Positions 8,574 to 17,735 of a stretch of 64,000 bases of DNA are shown here, one piece after another; the first letter of the stretch is position 1; every line of letters starts with the position of its first letter. Source of the stretch: Planctomycetota bacterium (GTDB lineage: Bacteria > Planctomycetota > Planctomycetia > Gemmatales > Gemmataceae); assembly GCA_016873225.1 (NCBI GenBank), contig VGXS01000016.1, positions 17,003-81,002 of the forward strand, given 5' to 3'. The notes below the pieces were generated by a model, which saw only the letters and a list, made by a program, of their open reading frames with translations, had not been told where the DNA came from and searched no databases. Position numbers and translations under genes: made by a program.

Positions 8574-9260
8574 ATGGTCGCGGGATTCAAGTGGGCCGGC
8601 GTGGCGCTGGCGGGATTGGTGCTGGCCGGCTTGGCGGCGCGCGCGGATGAGGCCGGGTGGACGCCCCTGTTCAACGGCAAGGACCTGTCCAACTTCGAGC
8701 AGAAAGGCGGCAAGGCCAAGTACCGCATCGAGGGCGGGGCCATTGTTGGAACTTCCGTTCCCAACACCCCCAACTCGTTTTTGTGCACCAAAAAGGAATA
8801 CGGCGACTTCGAACTCGAACTGGAATTCAAGGTTGATCCCAAGCTGAACTCCGGCGTGCAAATCCGCAGTGAATGCTTCGATGAGAACAAGGAAATCAAG
8901 CTCGATGGAAAGTCGATCAAGGTGGCTGCCGGGCGCGTGCATGGTTATCAGGTTGAAATCGACCCGTCCGACCGCGCCTGGAGCGGTGGCATCTATGACG
9001 AGGGTCGCCGGGGCTGGCTCAACGACCTCAAGAACAACGAACCGGCCCGCAAGGCGTTCAAGCAGGGCGATTGGAACAAGTTCAAGGTGGCCTGCAAGGG
9101 CGACTCGATCAAGACCTGGGTCAACGGCGTTCCCGCCGCCGACCTCAAGGATTCGGTCACGCCGAAGGGTTTCATCGCCCTGCAGGTCCACGGGGTCGGC
9201 AAGAACGACAAGACGATGGAAGTGAGCTGGAAGAACATCCGGATCCGGGAAATCAAGTAA
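8574..9260 (+). CDS. DUF1080 secreted protein
   Basis: A 228-residue protein. The ATG at 8574 follows GGAGCAGG and begins a signal peptide ([18 protein letters not shown]). DUF1080 landmarks: [75 protein letters not shown]. It is a close structural match to the DUF1080 protein at 2782-3456. It follows the peptidase gene in the same direction but after about 110 nt, so it may have its own promoter. It converges with the sigma-like gene 18 nt away. Confidence 0.87.
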   Translation: MVAGFKWAGVALAGLVLAGLAARADEAGWTPLFNGKDLSNFEQKGGKAKYRIEGGAIVGTSVPNTPNSFLCTKKEYGDFELELEFKVDPKLNSGVQIRSECFDENKEIKLDGKSIKVAAGRVHGYQVEIDPSDRAWSGGIYDEGRRGWLNDLKNNEPARKAFKQGDWNKFKVACKGDSIKTWVNGVPAADLKDSVTPKGFIALQVHGVGKNDKTMEVSWKNIRIREIK

Positions 9261-9278
9261 TCCCGACGGGTTCCATGA

Positions 9279-9977
9279 TCACGCGGGCAGGTGGAGGGTG
9301 TCGATGTCGACACCCTCGGTCGTTCTGGACCTGGCCAAAACGGCGTCCTTGAGGTGCCGCTTGACGATCGCGAGCCTGGTTGACACATGGGCCGGCTTGT
9401 AACCGGTAGCCTTGCAGATCTGAAGGTTGCTGGGAATCTCCCGGTGCTCCCTGAAGTGGTCGAGGAGAGCCCTGCACATTTCCCTGTCAGCTTCGATCCT
9501 GAAATTCGGGATCTCCTTTTCGATGGTTTCCACCAGCGGGAAGTTCTCGCTGAACTCGAGGAGCGTGTTGGCGTAGGTGACCTCCGCCAACTTCTCCTCA
9601 TATCCAGCTTGCGCCTTTTCCTGCCTGCGCGTCCTGCGCCTGTGGTCGTCGACCTCCTTGTTGTGGAGGATTTTTTCCACGAAGGGAAGGAGCCTTGCCC
9701 TGGAGGGGTCGTACGGCACCGACCCCATGAGGATGTTGACCAGAAGGTCGGTTGCCCTGTCGTCCCCTTCCCTGCCGCCGATCAGGTACCCCAGTTCCTC
9801 GAAAGGTTCCGAAAGCTCCTCGAACAAGGTGTCGTGGAGTTCCTGCCTTCTTTCCGGTGGGGTGTTGGGGTTGAAGAGCTCATCCATATCCTCCTGCGCC
9901 AAGCGGATGGAGAACCGAGCCGCCATGAGGCGGTTATGGAAATTGGGGATGGTGCCGGATTCTTGCTGGTTCATCAT
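9279..9977 (-). CDS. Second sigma-70-family-like protein
   Basis: A 232-residue protein with the same general plan as the product of 777-1460. A helical N-terminus is followed by YDPSRARLLPFVEKIL and a basic HRRRTRRQEK stretch, matching the D-P-x-x-A...R/K-rich pattern of sigma region 2. The C-terminal part (LQICKATGYKPAHVSTRLAI) reads as a helix-turn-helix like region 4. The Shine-Dalgarno AAAGGAG is 3 nt before the first ATG and 6 nt before the second (9974), so the second may be the true start. The leader of about 340 nt has two hairpins. The assignment is by pattern only; it could be another kind of DNA-binding protein. Confidence 0.5.
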   Translation of the reverse strand: MMNQQESGTIPNFHNRLMAARFSIRLAQEDMDELFNPNTPPERRQELHDTLFEELSEPFEELGYLIGGREGDDRATDLLVNILMGSVPYDPSRARLLPFVEKILHNKEVDDHRRRTRRQEKAQAGYEEKLAEVTYANTLLEFSENFPLVETIEKEIPNFRIEADREMCRALLDHFREHREIPSNLQICKATGYKPAHVSTRLAIVKRHLKDAVLARSRTTEGVDIDTLHLPA

Positions 9978-10319
9978 GTTCTCCTTTCAGGTTGTGGTGA
10001 TAAATCGAACGAACGAACATCGGTCGCCATGCCTATGGCATGGCTTTCACAGTGTTTGGGCCGGCCCGCTTGGCACAGGTTGCCAAGGCGGGCCACAGGT
10101 TCATGAAGACAAACGATTTGACATGTCGCTGGCGGAGTGTCTCCGCCGCGGCTTGGCGACCAGGCGAAGGAACCCGACCGGGCCCTCCGCCGAAACAATG
10201 GGATGAAGTTGCAGCAGAAACATAGACGATGGCATCGCGAAGAAAGTTCCAAGCAACGACGGAAAAAAGGAAGGCCGGGCCTCCTTGGCCCCAACATAAA
10301 GTGGGGCCAAGGTTTGGCG
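9978..10319. other. Gene-free leader with hairpins upstream of the sigma-like gene
   Basis: A 342-nt stretch with no convincing gene. It contains a 7-bp palindrome (CCATGCC-TAT-GGCATGG, 10027-10043) and a strong stem at 10063-10094 (GGCCCGCTTGGCA against TGCCAAGGCGGGCC, one bulge). A CGAA-repeat (CGAACGAACGAAC) is at 10008-10020, and the terminator-like hairpin at 10283-10312. The first two hairpins lie in the likely 5' leader of the minus-strand gene at 9279-9977 and could influence its expression. Confidence 0.5.
10283..10312 (-). terminator. Intrinsic terminator candidate for the 10320-10631 gene
   Basis: An 11-bp perfect stem, CCTTGGCCCCA/TGGGGCCAAGG, with an 8-nt loop, beginning 8 nt past the stop codon. 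On the minus strand a T-rich tract (CCTTTTTTCC) follows after about 17 nt. The position directly behind the gene favours a terminator; the distance to the T tract is longer than usual. Confidence 0.55.
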
Positions 10320-10631
10320 TCAGATCGCCAGATGGTTTTCCGGCTTTTCGTGAAGAACTTGCTTGAGCTTGATGGGCAATCTCATTCCCTTGATGGCTCG
10401 GATTTCACTGAGGACCTGGGACAAGGTTTTTTCAGGCAGGCGATATTGCCTGTTGTAGAGTCGCCTGAGATGGCGCAAGTCGAGCTTGGTTATTGGCCTG
10501 ACGCGTGGACGGACCGGCTTTTGCACCGGATCGATTGTGGCCACGATGGGCCTGTTATCACCATCCCGCTCGTTTGCGGGATAGGCGGAAGCCGTATTGA
10601 TGTTGCGAACGACCAACCACTTCTGAGTCAT
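10320..10631 (-). CDS. Hypothetical basic protein, 103 residues
   Basis: No family is recognised. The start at 10631 has a strong Shine-Dalgarno sequence (AAGGAG, 7 nt before ATG). The N-terminus (MTQKWLVVRNINTASAYP) is followed by a Pro/Arg-rich linker (KPVRPRVRPITKLDL). The C-terminal half is helical and basic (LRHLRRLYNRQYRLPEK, LSQVLSEIRAIKG). This suggests a small nucleic-acid or protein-binding factor, which is inference only. It is upstream of, and co-directional with, the sigma-like gene but separated from it by a hairpin terminator. Its strong leader resembles those of the 465-2671 genes. Confidence 0.6.
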   Translation of the reverse strand: MTQKWLVVRNINTASAYPANERDGDNRPIVATIDPVQKPVRPRVRPITKLDLRHLRRLYNRQYRLPEKTLSQVLSEIRAIKGMRLPIKLKQVLHEKPENHLAI

Positions 10632-11149
10632 GAAATTCTCCTTAGGTTGAAAAGGGAAAACACTTCTGGAAGTCAGAAGACAACAAGCCGCCAAACACCA
10701 AATGTTCCCGAGACGGCAGGTCAATGCCGGGGGCCCTGGTCCGCCGCGTTGGCTGACGGGGCCCTGATGCACCAAATTGCCAAAGAACCGGTCCGCGGCG
10801 GACCCATTGAACTACTTCAAGGACGCCAGACGATCGGTGCCGCCATGGGGCGGACTCCAACAGCCTGGACTCCTTGAAAGCCCGGATTAAGGCATGAAAA
10901 ACAGATAGATCCCAAGCCAGTTGGTGGTCTTGGGCCATGGGCAGCGTGATGTGATGAAGTTGCTGGTCACATCATTACTACGATTTGTTTCAAGAAAAGT
11001 TCGCTGGAATTGTCTGCCGTGGTAAAAAGTTGGCTGGAAGACCAATTCAATCGGATCGTGACACCTATACTCGGCAGATCATTTGCCAAACTAAAAAATT
11101 CTCAAACAATCTTTGACTAATATTTAGCCAATGATGATGCTATTCCAAG
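10632..11149. other. 518-nt intergenic region, AT-richer than surroundings
   Basis: No supported gene. The right half (about 10970-11150) is noticeably AT-rich. An 8-bp inverted repeat, TGATGTGA/TCACATCA with a 12-nt spacer, lies at 10947-10974 and could be an operator. A 98-codon minus-strand reading frame at 10642-10938 has no ribosome-binding site or recognisable domain and is not called. Confidence 0.45.
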
Positions 11150-12706
11150 TCACTCACTTCTGATATTCACAATGGCTTTTCCGGGAAACAGTAAGAGTGG
11201 AACGGCCACGGCGGCTCCAAGAACTCCCGTGAGCAGGGCCAACAGACGCAATCCCGATTGCAAGCCCATCGTGGCGCATTCCAATTCGACGATCGCCCCA
11301 AGTGTTCCAGCTGATAAAACAGCGGTTTGTGTTTGATCCAGGCCAAGCCGTGAAAACCGGTCCATCCCACCGGCGAGTGTCTCCGCCACGACGGGCCGCT
11401 CCGGTCGCACCAGTTCCCGCTGGGTCTCGTAGGCGGCCACCCTTCCCTCGGAGACAGCCGTGCCCATCAGCGACGGCACCAATATCAGCGGTGTCGCCAG
11501 CACCACGATGGCGAACGCCGCCGCGGCCGGCATGTCGGCCTTGTCGAGAGTTTCCACCTCGTCGATGAGGAAAGAGGCGGGAAGGGTGCCGACGCAGGCC
11601 CCCCAAACGGCGATGATGTTGGCGAGCGCGTGGTTGGATGTGGCCAGTCCGGTGGTGGAAAGCCACAGCACGCAGGCCGAGGCGCCCAACACGCCGGCGA
11701 GCAGGCTCAGGTGGCGCCAGTCCCGGTTCGGGATGCACGCGCAAGCCACGAACGACGCGGCCATCGAGATCGTGGCGGGCAGGAAAAGGGAACCGGCCTC
11801 AACCGCCGGGATGCCCCGGCCCTCGGTGAGGAAACTGGAGAGCACTCCCAGGATGGCCGCCAGGTGCAACAGCAGCAGCATCCTGCCGCCCATGGAGCAC
11901 AGGTAGCTTCGCGACCTGAGCAACCGCGCGAATTGGTCTCCCCGCGAGTAGCTGAGCATCATCCGGCCGGCAAGGCACGCGAACAGCAGCGCGTTGAAGG
12001 CCACGATGCCCGTGTAAAGGTTCGAGGTGAATCCTCCCTCCCTTTCCCGCCATCCGAGCACGAACAGCAGGCTGATGAGCCAGGACACGAGGAGCATGAT
12101 GAGAAGCCCGTCGGGTTTCGGACCCTTGTTGGCATGGGGAGACGGCGCATCCGCCGGCACAAGCAGCAGGATGAGTCCCGCTCCCCCGACTCCCGCCGGC
12201 ACGCTCAACCAGTAGACCCAGTTCCAACCGAGCGCCTCGTTCACCATCGCGGCCACCATGGGCGAGGTGCCGCGGGTCGAGTAGGCGAGCAGGCCGTAGC
12301 AAAGCACGGCGATGAACACCATCCGGTCGAACCGGGAATACAGGAATGACCGGAGCAACACGATGGCCATCCCCTTGCCCAGGCCCTCGACGAATCGGGC
12401 CAGCATGAGCCCGCGAAATCCCTCGGCGCATCCGCACATGAGGTTGCCCAGCGCGAAGACCAGCATGCCCGCGACCAGGATGTTGCGGGGTCCGAATTTA
12501 CCCGAAAGGGCCAGGCCGGCGAACACACCGAGAAGCATCGACAGGCCCCACGATGCCGAGAGCCATGTGCCATCGGCCTTGTCGTAGCCCACTCCCCGCC
12601 GGATGTCCGCGTCGACGAGGTCGGTGAGCACGAGGGTCTGGTAGACCGAACCCAAGACGGGCAGCAGGGCCGCCAGAACCAGGGTGCGCTGCGCGGCAAG
12701 GCTCAT
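11150..12706 (-). CDS. MFS drug-efflux transporter, DHA2 (EmrB/QacA-like) family
   Basis: A 518-residue inner-membrane protein with about 14 predicted transmembrane segments, the usual number for DHA2 proton antiporters (12 in DHA1). The N-terminus LAALLPVLGSVYQTLVLTDL resembles helix 1. GLSMLLGVFAGLALSGKFGPRN carries a motif-A-like G-x-x-G-x-x-G/R-N loop, and RFVEGLGKGMAIVLL a motif-B-like segment. It overlaps the upstream HlyD gene by 4 nt (ATGA). Together with the TolC-like gene this forms a tripartite exporter spanning both membranes. The substrate is unknown, probably small toxic compounds. Confidence 0.85.
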   Translation of the reverse strand: MSLAAQRTLVLAALLPVLGSVYQTLVLTDLVDADIRRGVGYDKADGTWLSASWGLSMLLGVFAGLALSGKFGPRNILVAGMLVFALGNLMCGCAEGFRGLMLARFVEGLGKGMAIVLLRSFLYSRFDRMVFIAVLCYGLLAYSTRGTSPMVAAMVNEALGWNWVYWLSVPAGVGGAGLILLLVPADAPSPHANKGPKPDGLLIMLLVSWLISLLFVLGWREREGGFTSNLYTGIVAFNALLFACLAGRMMLSYSRGDQFARLLRSRSYLCSMGGRMLLLLHLAAILGVLSSFLTEGRGIPAVEAGSLFLPATISMAASFVACACIPNRDWRHLSLLAGVLGASACVLWLSTTGLATSNHALANIIAVWGACVGTLPASFLIDEVETLDKADMPAAAAFAIVVLATPLILVPSLMGTAVSEGRVAAYETQRELVRPERPVVAETLAGGMDRFSRLGLDQTQTAVLSAGTLGAIVELECATMGLQSGLRLLALLTGVLGAAVAVPLLLFPGKAIVNIRSE

Positions 12707-14058
12707 GGGGCGCCGTTCCCGCGGGGTTCATCGAACCGGCTGTCGAGCCTGCGGGACTGTTCCAGCGCCTTCGAAGCCCAGGCGGCATCGCCCGGCCCGT
12801 GGCGGATTGTCACGCGGACGGAATAGCCCGCGCGCAGTTCGGACAGGTCCTGCCCCGGCTCGAAAACCAGCCTCACCGGGACCCGCTGCACCACCTTGGA
12901 GAATTCGCCGGACACCACATTGCGGGTAAGCAGGGAGAATTCCGCGCCGGTGGAGCGGTTGATCCACAGGACGCGGGCCGGCAGTTCCCTGCCGAGCGCG
13001 TCGACGCGCACGGCGGCCGGGTTTCCGGGCGCTACGCCCGCCAGCCGCGTTTCCTCGAGGTTGGCCGTGACATACATCCCATCCGGATCGTACATGGTGA
13101 TCACGGGGACGCCGGCCGTGGCATGGTCGCCCGTCGACTTCGCCCGCCTCACCACAATGCCGGAAACCGGCGCCAGCACCTTGGTGTTCTCGAGGTTGCG
13201 GCGGGCGAGGTTCAACAGCGCCTTGGCCTCGTCGACGGCGTCGCCCGCGATGCGGAGCGCCTGCTGGGCCTCCAGGATGCCGCGGTTGCGGTTTTCGGCG
13301 ATATCAACGCCGAGTCGGGCCTTGGCTGTGGCCACGCGCGCGATTTCAAGGTCATGCGCCGCCACCTCCACCTGGGACCTGGCCGCGGCGGCCTTTTGCC
13401 GCTTGGCTTCCGCGAGGCGGAGTTCGGCCTTGGTCGAGTCATTGGTCCGCGCCGTCTCCTGGGTGCGCCTCAGCGTCGTGGCGTTTTCCTTGAGGAGCGT
13501 CGTGAACCTTTCATGTTCCTGCCTGGCCAGCACATGGTTCGCCTCCGCAACGCCCACAAGGGCGTCCGACTCGCTCAGGGTTCCCGCGACCTCGTCGGCT
13601 GTCAGCTTCAGCACCTTTTCCATCTTGGCCTCGGAGATGCGGGCCATCTCGAGGGACCGGTTCGCCTCGGACACGCCCAGGGGCACATCCACCCGGAGCT
13701 TTTCAAGGGCGATCTCCTGCCGGCGCCTCTCATCCTCCGAGACGCGCGCCTTGGCCTCCGCCAGGGCCACCTGGTCGCGGTAGTGGTCCGCGTCGATTTC
13801 AAATAAAACCTGTCCCTTTTTGGCAACCATGCCCTCGTCGGTTTCAACCCGGATGATCCGGCCCGAGACGCCGTCGGAGCCCACATGAACCATGCGCGCC
13901 TCGATGAAGGCGTCGTCGGTGATGGAATGGCCGGCGCGAAACTCCACAAGGCGCACCGCCATGGGCGCCATGGCCCCGGCGGTTGCCAGCAGCAGGATGA
14001 TTCCAAGGACCTTGGCCACGGGGAATTTCCCGGCGCCGTTTGTTTCTTGCGGGTTCAT
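12703..14058 (-). CDS. HlyD/EmrA-type membrane fusion protein
   Basis: A 451-residue periplasmic adaptor. It has one N-terminal membrane anchor (VLGIILLLATAGAMAPMAV). A biotinyl-lipoyl half follows (DGVSGRIIRVETDEGMVAKKGQVLFEID), then a long Ala/Glu/Arg-rich coiled coil (about residues 90-270). The second lipoyl half and barrel come next (LENTKVLAPVSGIVVRRAKSTGDHATAG, PVITMYDPDGMYVTANLEET). This order is that of EmrA-like adaptors. It overlaps the TolC gene upstream and the MFS gene downstream by 4 nt each, so the three are translationally coupled. Confidence 0.9.
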   Translation of the reverse strand: MNPQETNGAGKFPVAKVLGIILLLATAGAMAPMAVRLVEFRAGHSITDDAFIEARMVHVGSDGVSGRIIRVETDEGMVAKKGQVLFEIDADHYRDQVALAEAKARVSEDERRRQEIALEKLRVDVPLGVSEANRSLEMARISEAKMEKVLKLTADEVAGTLSESDALVGVAEANHVLARQEHERFTTLLKENATTLRRTQETARTNDSTKAELRLAEAKRQKAAAARSQVEVAAHDLEIARVATAKARLGVDIAENRNRGILEAQQALRIAGDAVDEAKALLNLARRNLENTKVLAPVSGIVVRRAKSTGDHATAGVPVITMYDPDGMYVTANLEETRLAGVAPGNPAAVRVDALGRELPARVLWINRSTGAEFSLLTRNVVSGEFSKVVQRVPVRLVFEPGQDLSELRAGYSVRVTIRHGPGDAAWASKALEQSRRLDSRFDEPRGNGAP

Positions 14059-15649
14059 GGCGATTTCTCCGCGGGCTGGGCGGATGCGGTTTCGTTTCCT
14101 TGCCAGTGGCTGGTGCCCATCGCGTAGTCGAGCTTGGCTTGGCAGGCGAGGTAATCGAAGATGGCGGCCTGGTATTCCTGGCCGGCGCGGGTCATCGCCC
14201 TTTCCGCCTCGATCAACTCCGTTGTGGTCGCGTCGCCGGCGCGTGAGCGCGCCTTGACGATCCTGAAGGTTTCCCGCGTCTGTTCCACCGGGGCCTTGCC
14301 GCGCTCGATGGCCCTGCGCGCCGCCACCAGCAGCCGGTACGCCTCGTTCACCTGGAAGGCGATGCTGTCGGAAAGCGCCTCCGCCTGGGCCAAGGAGCCA
14401 CGGAGCTTGGAATCAGCCATGCGGAGCTCGGCGATTTTCCGCCCGCCCTCGAAAAGGCCCCATTCGAGCTTGATCGAACCGATGGGGATGTCGACATAGC
14501 CGCCCGGCTTGGCTTGGTGGTAGTCGAGGTAAAACCCGTCCGCGATGACCCGCGGCGCGAAATCGGTCCGGGCGATTCCCTTACCTTCCCGGGCCGAGTC
14601 GATGGTTCGGCGGGCCACGGCGAATTCCTGCCGGGAAACAACCGCCAGTTCGAGGCAGCCAGCCAACGATTCATTGAACCCGGGCAATTCGGGCAGCGGC
14701 TCGACCGCCGTGGAGTCGCTCACCCTGAGTCCGATCGCCAGGTTGAGCGCCGCCCGGGAGATCTGTTCGGACGCTTGCGCCGAGTCGAGCAGCTTGCGCG
14801 CGGCGGCCACCTGCACGCGCGACCGCAGCACATTCTCACGCTCGAGCGCCCCCTGGGCCTCGAGCTTCGTGGCCAATGCCTCCTCCTCCTCGCAGCGCCT
14901 GACGGATTCCTCGGCGACCCGTCCCATCGCCTGCGCCCTCAGCACCTGGTAGTAGGCCATGGCGACCTCATGGGCCACGGTTTGCCTTGCCCGTTGGGCC
15001 TGCATGCGCGCCACATCGGCGGCGATTTCAGCCTGACGATACCGGCCGAGGCGCTTGCCAAAGTCGGTCACCAGCCACTGCACCCGGAATTCGGCAAGCT
15101 CGTAGCCGGTGTTGAAGTTGAAGCCGATCGGAATGACGCCGCCCGGCGGCAGGAAATTGAAGTTACCCCGCCCGGCACGCGCACACCGATCCCCCCGACA
15201 TCGACGGCGTAGGAACCCACGGAGTAACCCGCTGAAACAATCGGCAGGAACGGCGCCAGGGCGATGTTTTCCCCCTGCCTGGCCTGCTCGATCGACTCGA
15301 GGTGGGCCTTCAGGCGCGGTTGCCGTTGCAGCGCCTCGGCGATGGCCGTTTCCAAGGTGAGGTGGTTGACGGCGTTGGGTGGCTCCCGAACTTCGGTGGC
15401 CGTTTGGGGCGTGGGGGGCAGAAGCAAGGCAGGATCGGTTTGCGCCACGGAGGGTTCCGACCGGCTGATTTCCGCCACCATCCTCTCGGCAAGTCCGGCC
15501 TCGATCGCGAGGCTCCGCTTGGATCCCACGCAGCCCGGCATGGCCGAGAACAATTCCAACAGGCCCAGGCAAGCTGGATGAAACCGCGCGTGGTTCGCGG
15601 TCAGGCGAGATGCCCCGGCATCTATGCGCACGATCGAAAGGCCTCCCAC
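14055..15649 (-). CDS. TolC-family outer-membrane efflux protein, apparent frameshift
   Basis: The protein is split between two frames. The N-terminal part (15649 down to about 15167) has a lipoprotein-like leader ending in AMPGC and the TolC-type segment LTLETAIAEALQRQPRLKAH. The rest (about 15170 down to 14055) continues with FNFNTGYELAEFRVQWLVTDFG and the helical barrel repeats (YQVLRAQAMGRVAEESVRRC, LLDSAQASEQISRAALNLAI, YRLLVAARRAIERGKAPVEQ). The frames meet in a run of four C on the plus strand at 15166-15169. A fifth would restore the reading V-P-G-G-G-N-F-N-F. It heads the tripartite efflux operon. The start could also be GTG at 15631, behind GGGAGG. Confidence 0.8.
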
Positions 15650-15808
15650 TCTCTCTCATCGGCTCGAGTCGGGTTGCATATCCAGCAGAATCGGAATATT
15701 CGGCGCAACCGGACCAGGACCATCAAGTTTCGGCAAAGGGCCATGGCTTTCAATCCAGTAACATCGGTTTACGCATTGGCAGTTTGATTTCCGCGTTGGG
15801 GGCATAGC

Positions 15809-16210
15809 GTGGACTGGCTCACCTGGTACAACGCCCTTGAAAAGCCGGCATGGACACCAGCCCCGCGGACAATCGGCACCATTTGGCAAATTCTTTATCC
15901 GGTGATTCTCGTTTCTTTCGGTTTCGTCTTCTACCGGGCCTGGTCGGGATCGGTCTCCTGGTGGATCGCCCTTCCCTTCGCGATCAACCTCGCGGCCAAC
16001 ATCGCCTTTACCCCCATCCAGTTCGGCCTGCGCAACATGCCGCTGGCCGCCGCCGACATCCTCGTTGTCTGGGCCACCATCATCTGGATGGTCATCGCCA
16101 TCTGGCCGTCACACCGCTGGGTGGCCTTGGCCCAGGGACCTTACCTCGTGTGGGTTTCCATCGCGATGGTGCTGCAGCTTTCCATCACTTGGATGAACCG
16201 GGGAAGGTGA
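15809..16210 (+). CDS. tspO: TspO/MBR family protein
   Basis: A 133-residue membrane protein with five transmembrane segments and the Trp/Pro-rich pattern of the TspO/peripheral benzodiazepine receptor family: KPAWTPAPRTIGTIWQILYP, then NLAANIAFTPIQFGLRNMP, then PYLVWVSIAMVLQLSI. TspO proteins bind porphyrins and are involved in tetrapyrrole or stress responses. The start is GTG with a GGGGG tract about 8 nt upstream. It is 3 nt from the following SDR gene, suggesting one transcript. Confidence 0.88.
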   Translation: MDWLTWYNALEKPAWTPAPRTIGTIWQILYPVILVSFGFVFYRAWSGSVSWWIALPFAINLAANIAFTPIQFGLRNMPLAAADILVVWATIIWMVIAIWPSHRWVALAQGPYLVWVSIAMVLQLSITWMNRGR

Positions 16211-16213
16211 TTC

Positions 16214-17017
16214 ATGGACCTGGGACTGCGTGGCCGCACGGCGATGGTCACGGGAGGCGCGAGCGGCATCGGGCTTGCGGCGGCGCGCGCATTCGCCCTT
16301 GAGGGGGCCCATGTGGCCCTTTGGGACATCCACCCCGGCGTGGGGGATATCGCCCGGCAGTTGGCGGCCGAAACCGGCGCCCAAGTTCTGGGCCTTGCCG
16401 TGGATGTCACCCGCGGCGATTCGGTGGAACATGCGTTGTTGGAAACCACCGCGGGCCTGGGCCAACCGGGGCACCTTGTCCATGCCGCCGCGACCGGATC
16501 GGGAAAATACGGCTTTCCATTCACCAACCTCGCTCCGGCCGATTGGGCCCGCGTGCTCGAGGTGAATGTGATGGGAACCGCGCGCGTGGCCCACGCCGTG
16601 GTTCCCCGTCTGGCCGATGATGGAACCATGGTTTTCGTCGCTTCCGTGGCCGGCCAGATCGGCTCGCAGAGCGATCCGCCATACAGCGCCTCCAAGGCCG
16701 CCAACATCAATTTCGCCCAATGCATGGCCAAGGACCTCGCGCCCCGGGGAATACGGGTGAACACGGTCTGCCCGGGAATGGTGCGCACGACGCTCAACCA
16801 GGCCGTGTGGCGCGCCTGGTTCGAGCAGGCGCCACCGGAACAGCGCCTTGGCTTTGACGAATGGTCGGAAAGGAAAATCCGCGCACTGGTGCCCCTGGGC
16901 CGTTGGCAAACCCCCGAGGCGATCGCCGACATGATCGTCTTTTTGTCCTCGGCGCGCGCCGCACATGTCACCGGCCAAACCATCAATGTGGACGGCGGTT
17001 TCGTCATGCACTGGTGA
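16214..17017 (+). CDS. SDR-family NAD(P)-dependent oxidoreductase
   Basis: A classical short-chain dehydrogenase of 267 residues. The Rossmann glycine motif is TGGASGIG (13-20). The catalytic set is Asn118 (NVMG), Ser144 (FVASVAG), Tyr157 and Lys161 (YSASK). The C-terminus HVTGQTINVDGGFVMHW is the standard closing segment. Asp39 (LWDIH), at the end of the second strand, favours NAD(H) over NADP(H). The substrate cannot be read from sequence. It follows tspO directly. Confidence 0.9.
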   Translation: MDLGLRGRTAMVTGGASGIGLAAARAFALEGAHVALWDIHPGVGDIARQLAAETGAQVLGLAVDVTRGDSVEHALLETTAGLGQPGHLVHAAATGSGKYGFPFTNLAPADWARVLEVNVMGTARVAHAVVPRLADDGTMVFVASVAGQIGSQSDPPYSASKAANINFAQCMAKDLAPRGIRVNTVCPGMVRTTLNQAVWRAWFEQAPPEQRLGFDEWSERKIRALVPLGRWQTPEAIADMIVFLSSARAAHVTGQTINVDGGFVMHW

Positions 17018-17029
17018 GGGAAGCCCGCC

Positions 17030-17707
17030 TCACTCCTTGGGCAGCTTGGCGATCTCGGCGAGGTCGGCGGCGTTGAGCGCCCTCCAGGCGATGTCCCTCA
17101 CCTCGCCCGTGGTGCGATAAGTCGCGAAGCCGAGCGGACGCGACGCGAAGCACTCGATCCGGATGCCGATGCGACGATCGGTGGTGACGACATTCACGAC
17201 TTTCTTGGCATCAATCCAGGCCTCGAGGCGATCCTTGCTGACCCGGACGCGGAAATCATGCCACTTCTCGGCGACGAAATCGTAGTTGCCGTTGGTGTCG
17301 TTTTCCGAGGCGTCGATGCCATCGAGCGTGGAAAGGCCGATGGTCGTGCCGCCCCAGCCGCCGTTCACGAGCGAGCAGTGGGAATCGCCAACGGGGAATG
17401 TGAGGGTCGCGAAGAAGTCCCGCCCGTCGACCCGGCGCGCCTTGTAGCGGATCTCGTAATCCATCTTGGGAAGGTCCTTGCGCGTGCTGTTCACGCCGGT
17501 CATCGGTCCGGCCCGCTCCGATCCTTTTTCCATGCGGATCACGCCGTCCGCCACCTTCACGGCGCCGGCCTTGAAGAAGTCGGTGGCGGTCCAGCCTTCG
17601 AGGTTGTTGCCATTGAAAAGCGGCTTCCAGTCGGAGGCGGGTTCGGCGGTGACCGCGCCTAGGGCGAGCAGCAATGCGGGAAGCATGAGCACTTGGGCCT
17701 GACGCAT
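17030..17707 (-). CDS. DUF1080 secreted protein
   Basis: A 225-residue protein started at the ATG of a signal peptide (VLMLPALLLALGAVTA). The DUF1080 fold is indicated by KPLFNGNNLEGWTATDFF, MDYEIRYKARRVDG, LTFPVGDSHCSLVNGGWGG, WHDFRVRVSKDRLEAWID and IGIRIECFASRPLGFATY. It differs from the other three copies in having the GGWGGTTIGLSTLDG loop and in lacking the GRIYDE segment, so it belongs to a different DUF1080 subgroup. It converges with the SDR gene. Confidence 0.82.
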   Translation of the reverse strand: MRQAQVLMLPALLLALGAVTAEPASDWKPLFNGNNLEGWTATDFFKAGAVKVADGVIRMEKGSERAGPMTGVNSTRKDLPKMDYEIRYKARRVDGRDFFATLTFPVGDSHCSLVNGGWGGTTIGLSTLDGIDASENDTNGNYDFVAEKWHDFRVRVSKDRLEAWIDAKKVVNVVTTDRRIGIRIECFASRPLGFATYRTTGEVRDIAWRALNAADLAEIAKLPKE

Positions 17708-17735
17708 GGGGAGGTACCTCGGCGTTTCCTGAAAC

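Noticed and set aside
10642..10938. 98-codon minus-strand frame in the 10632-11149 gap
   Set aside because: No Shine-Dalgarno sequence, no domain, and composition unlike a protein.
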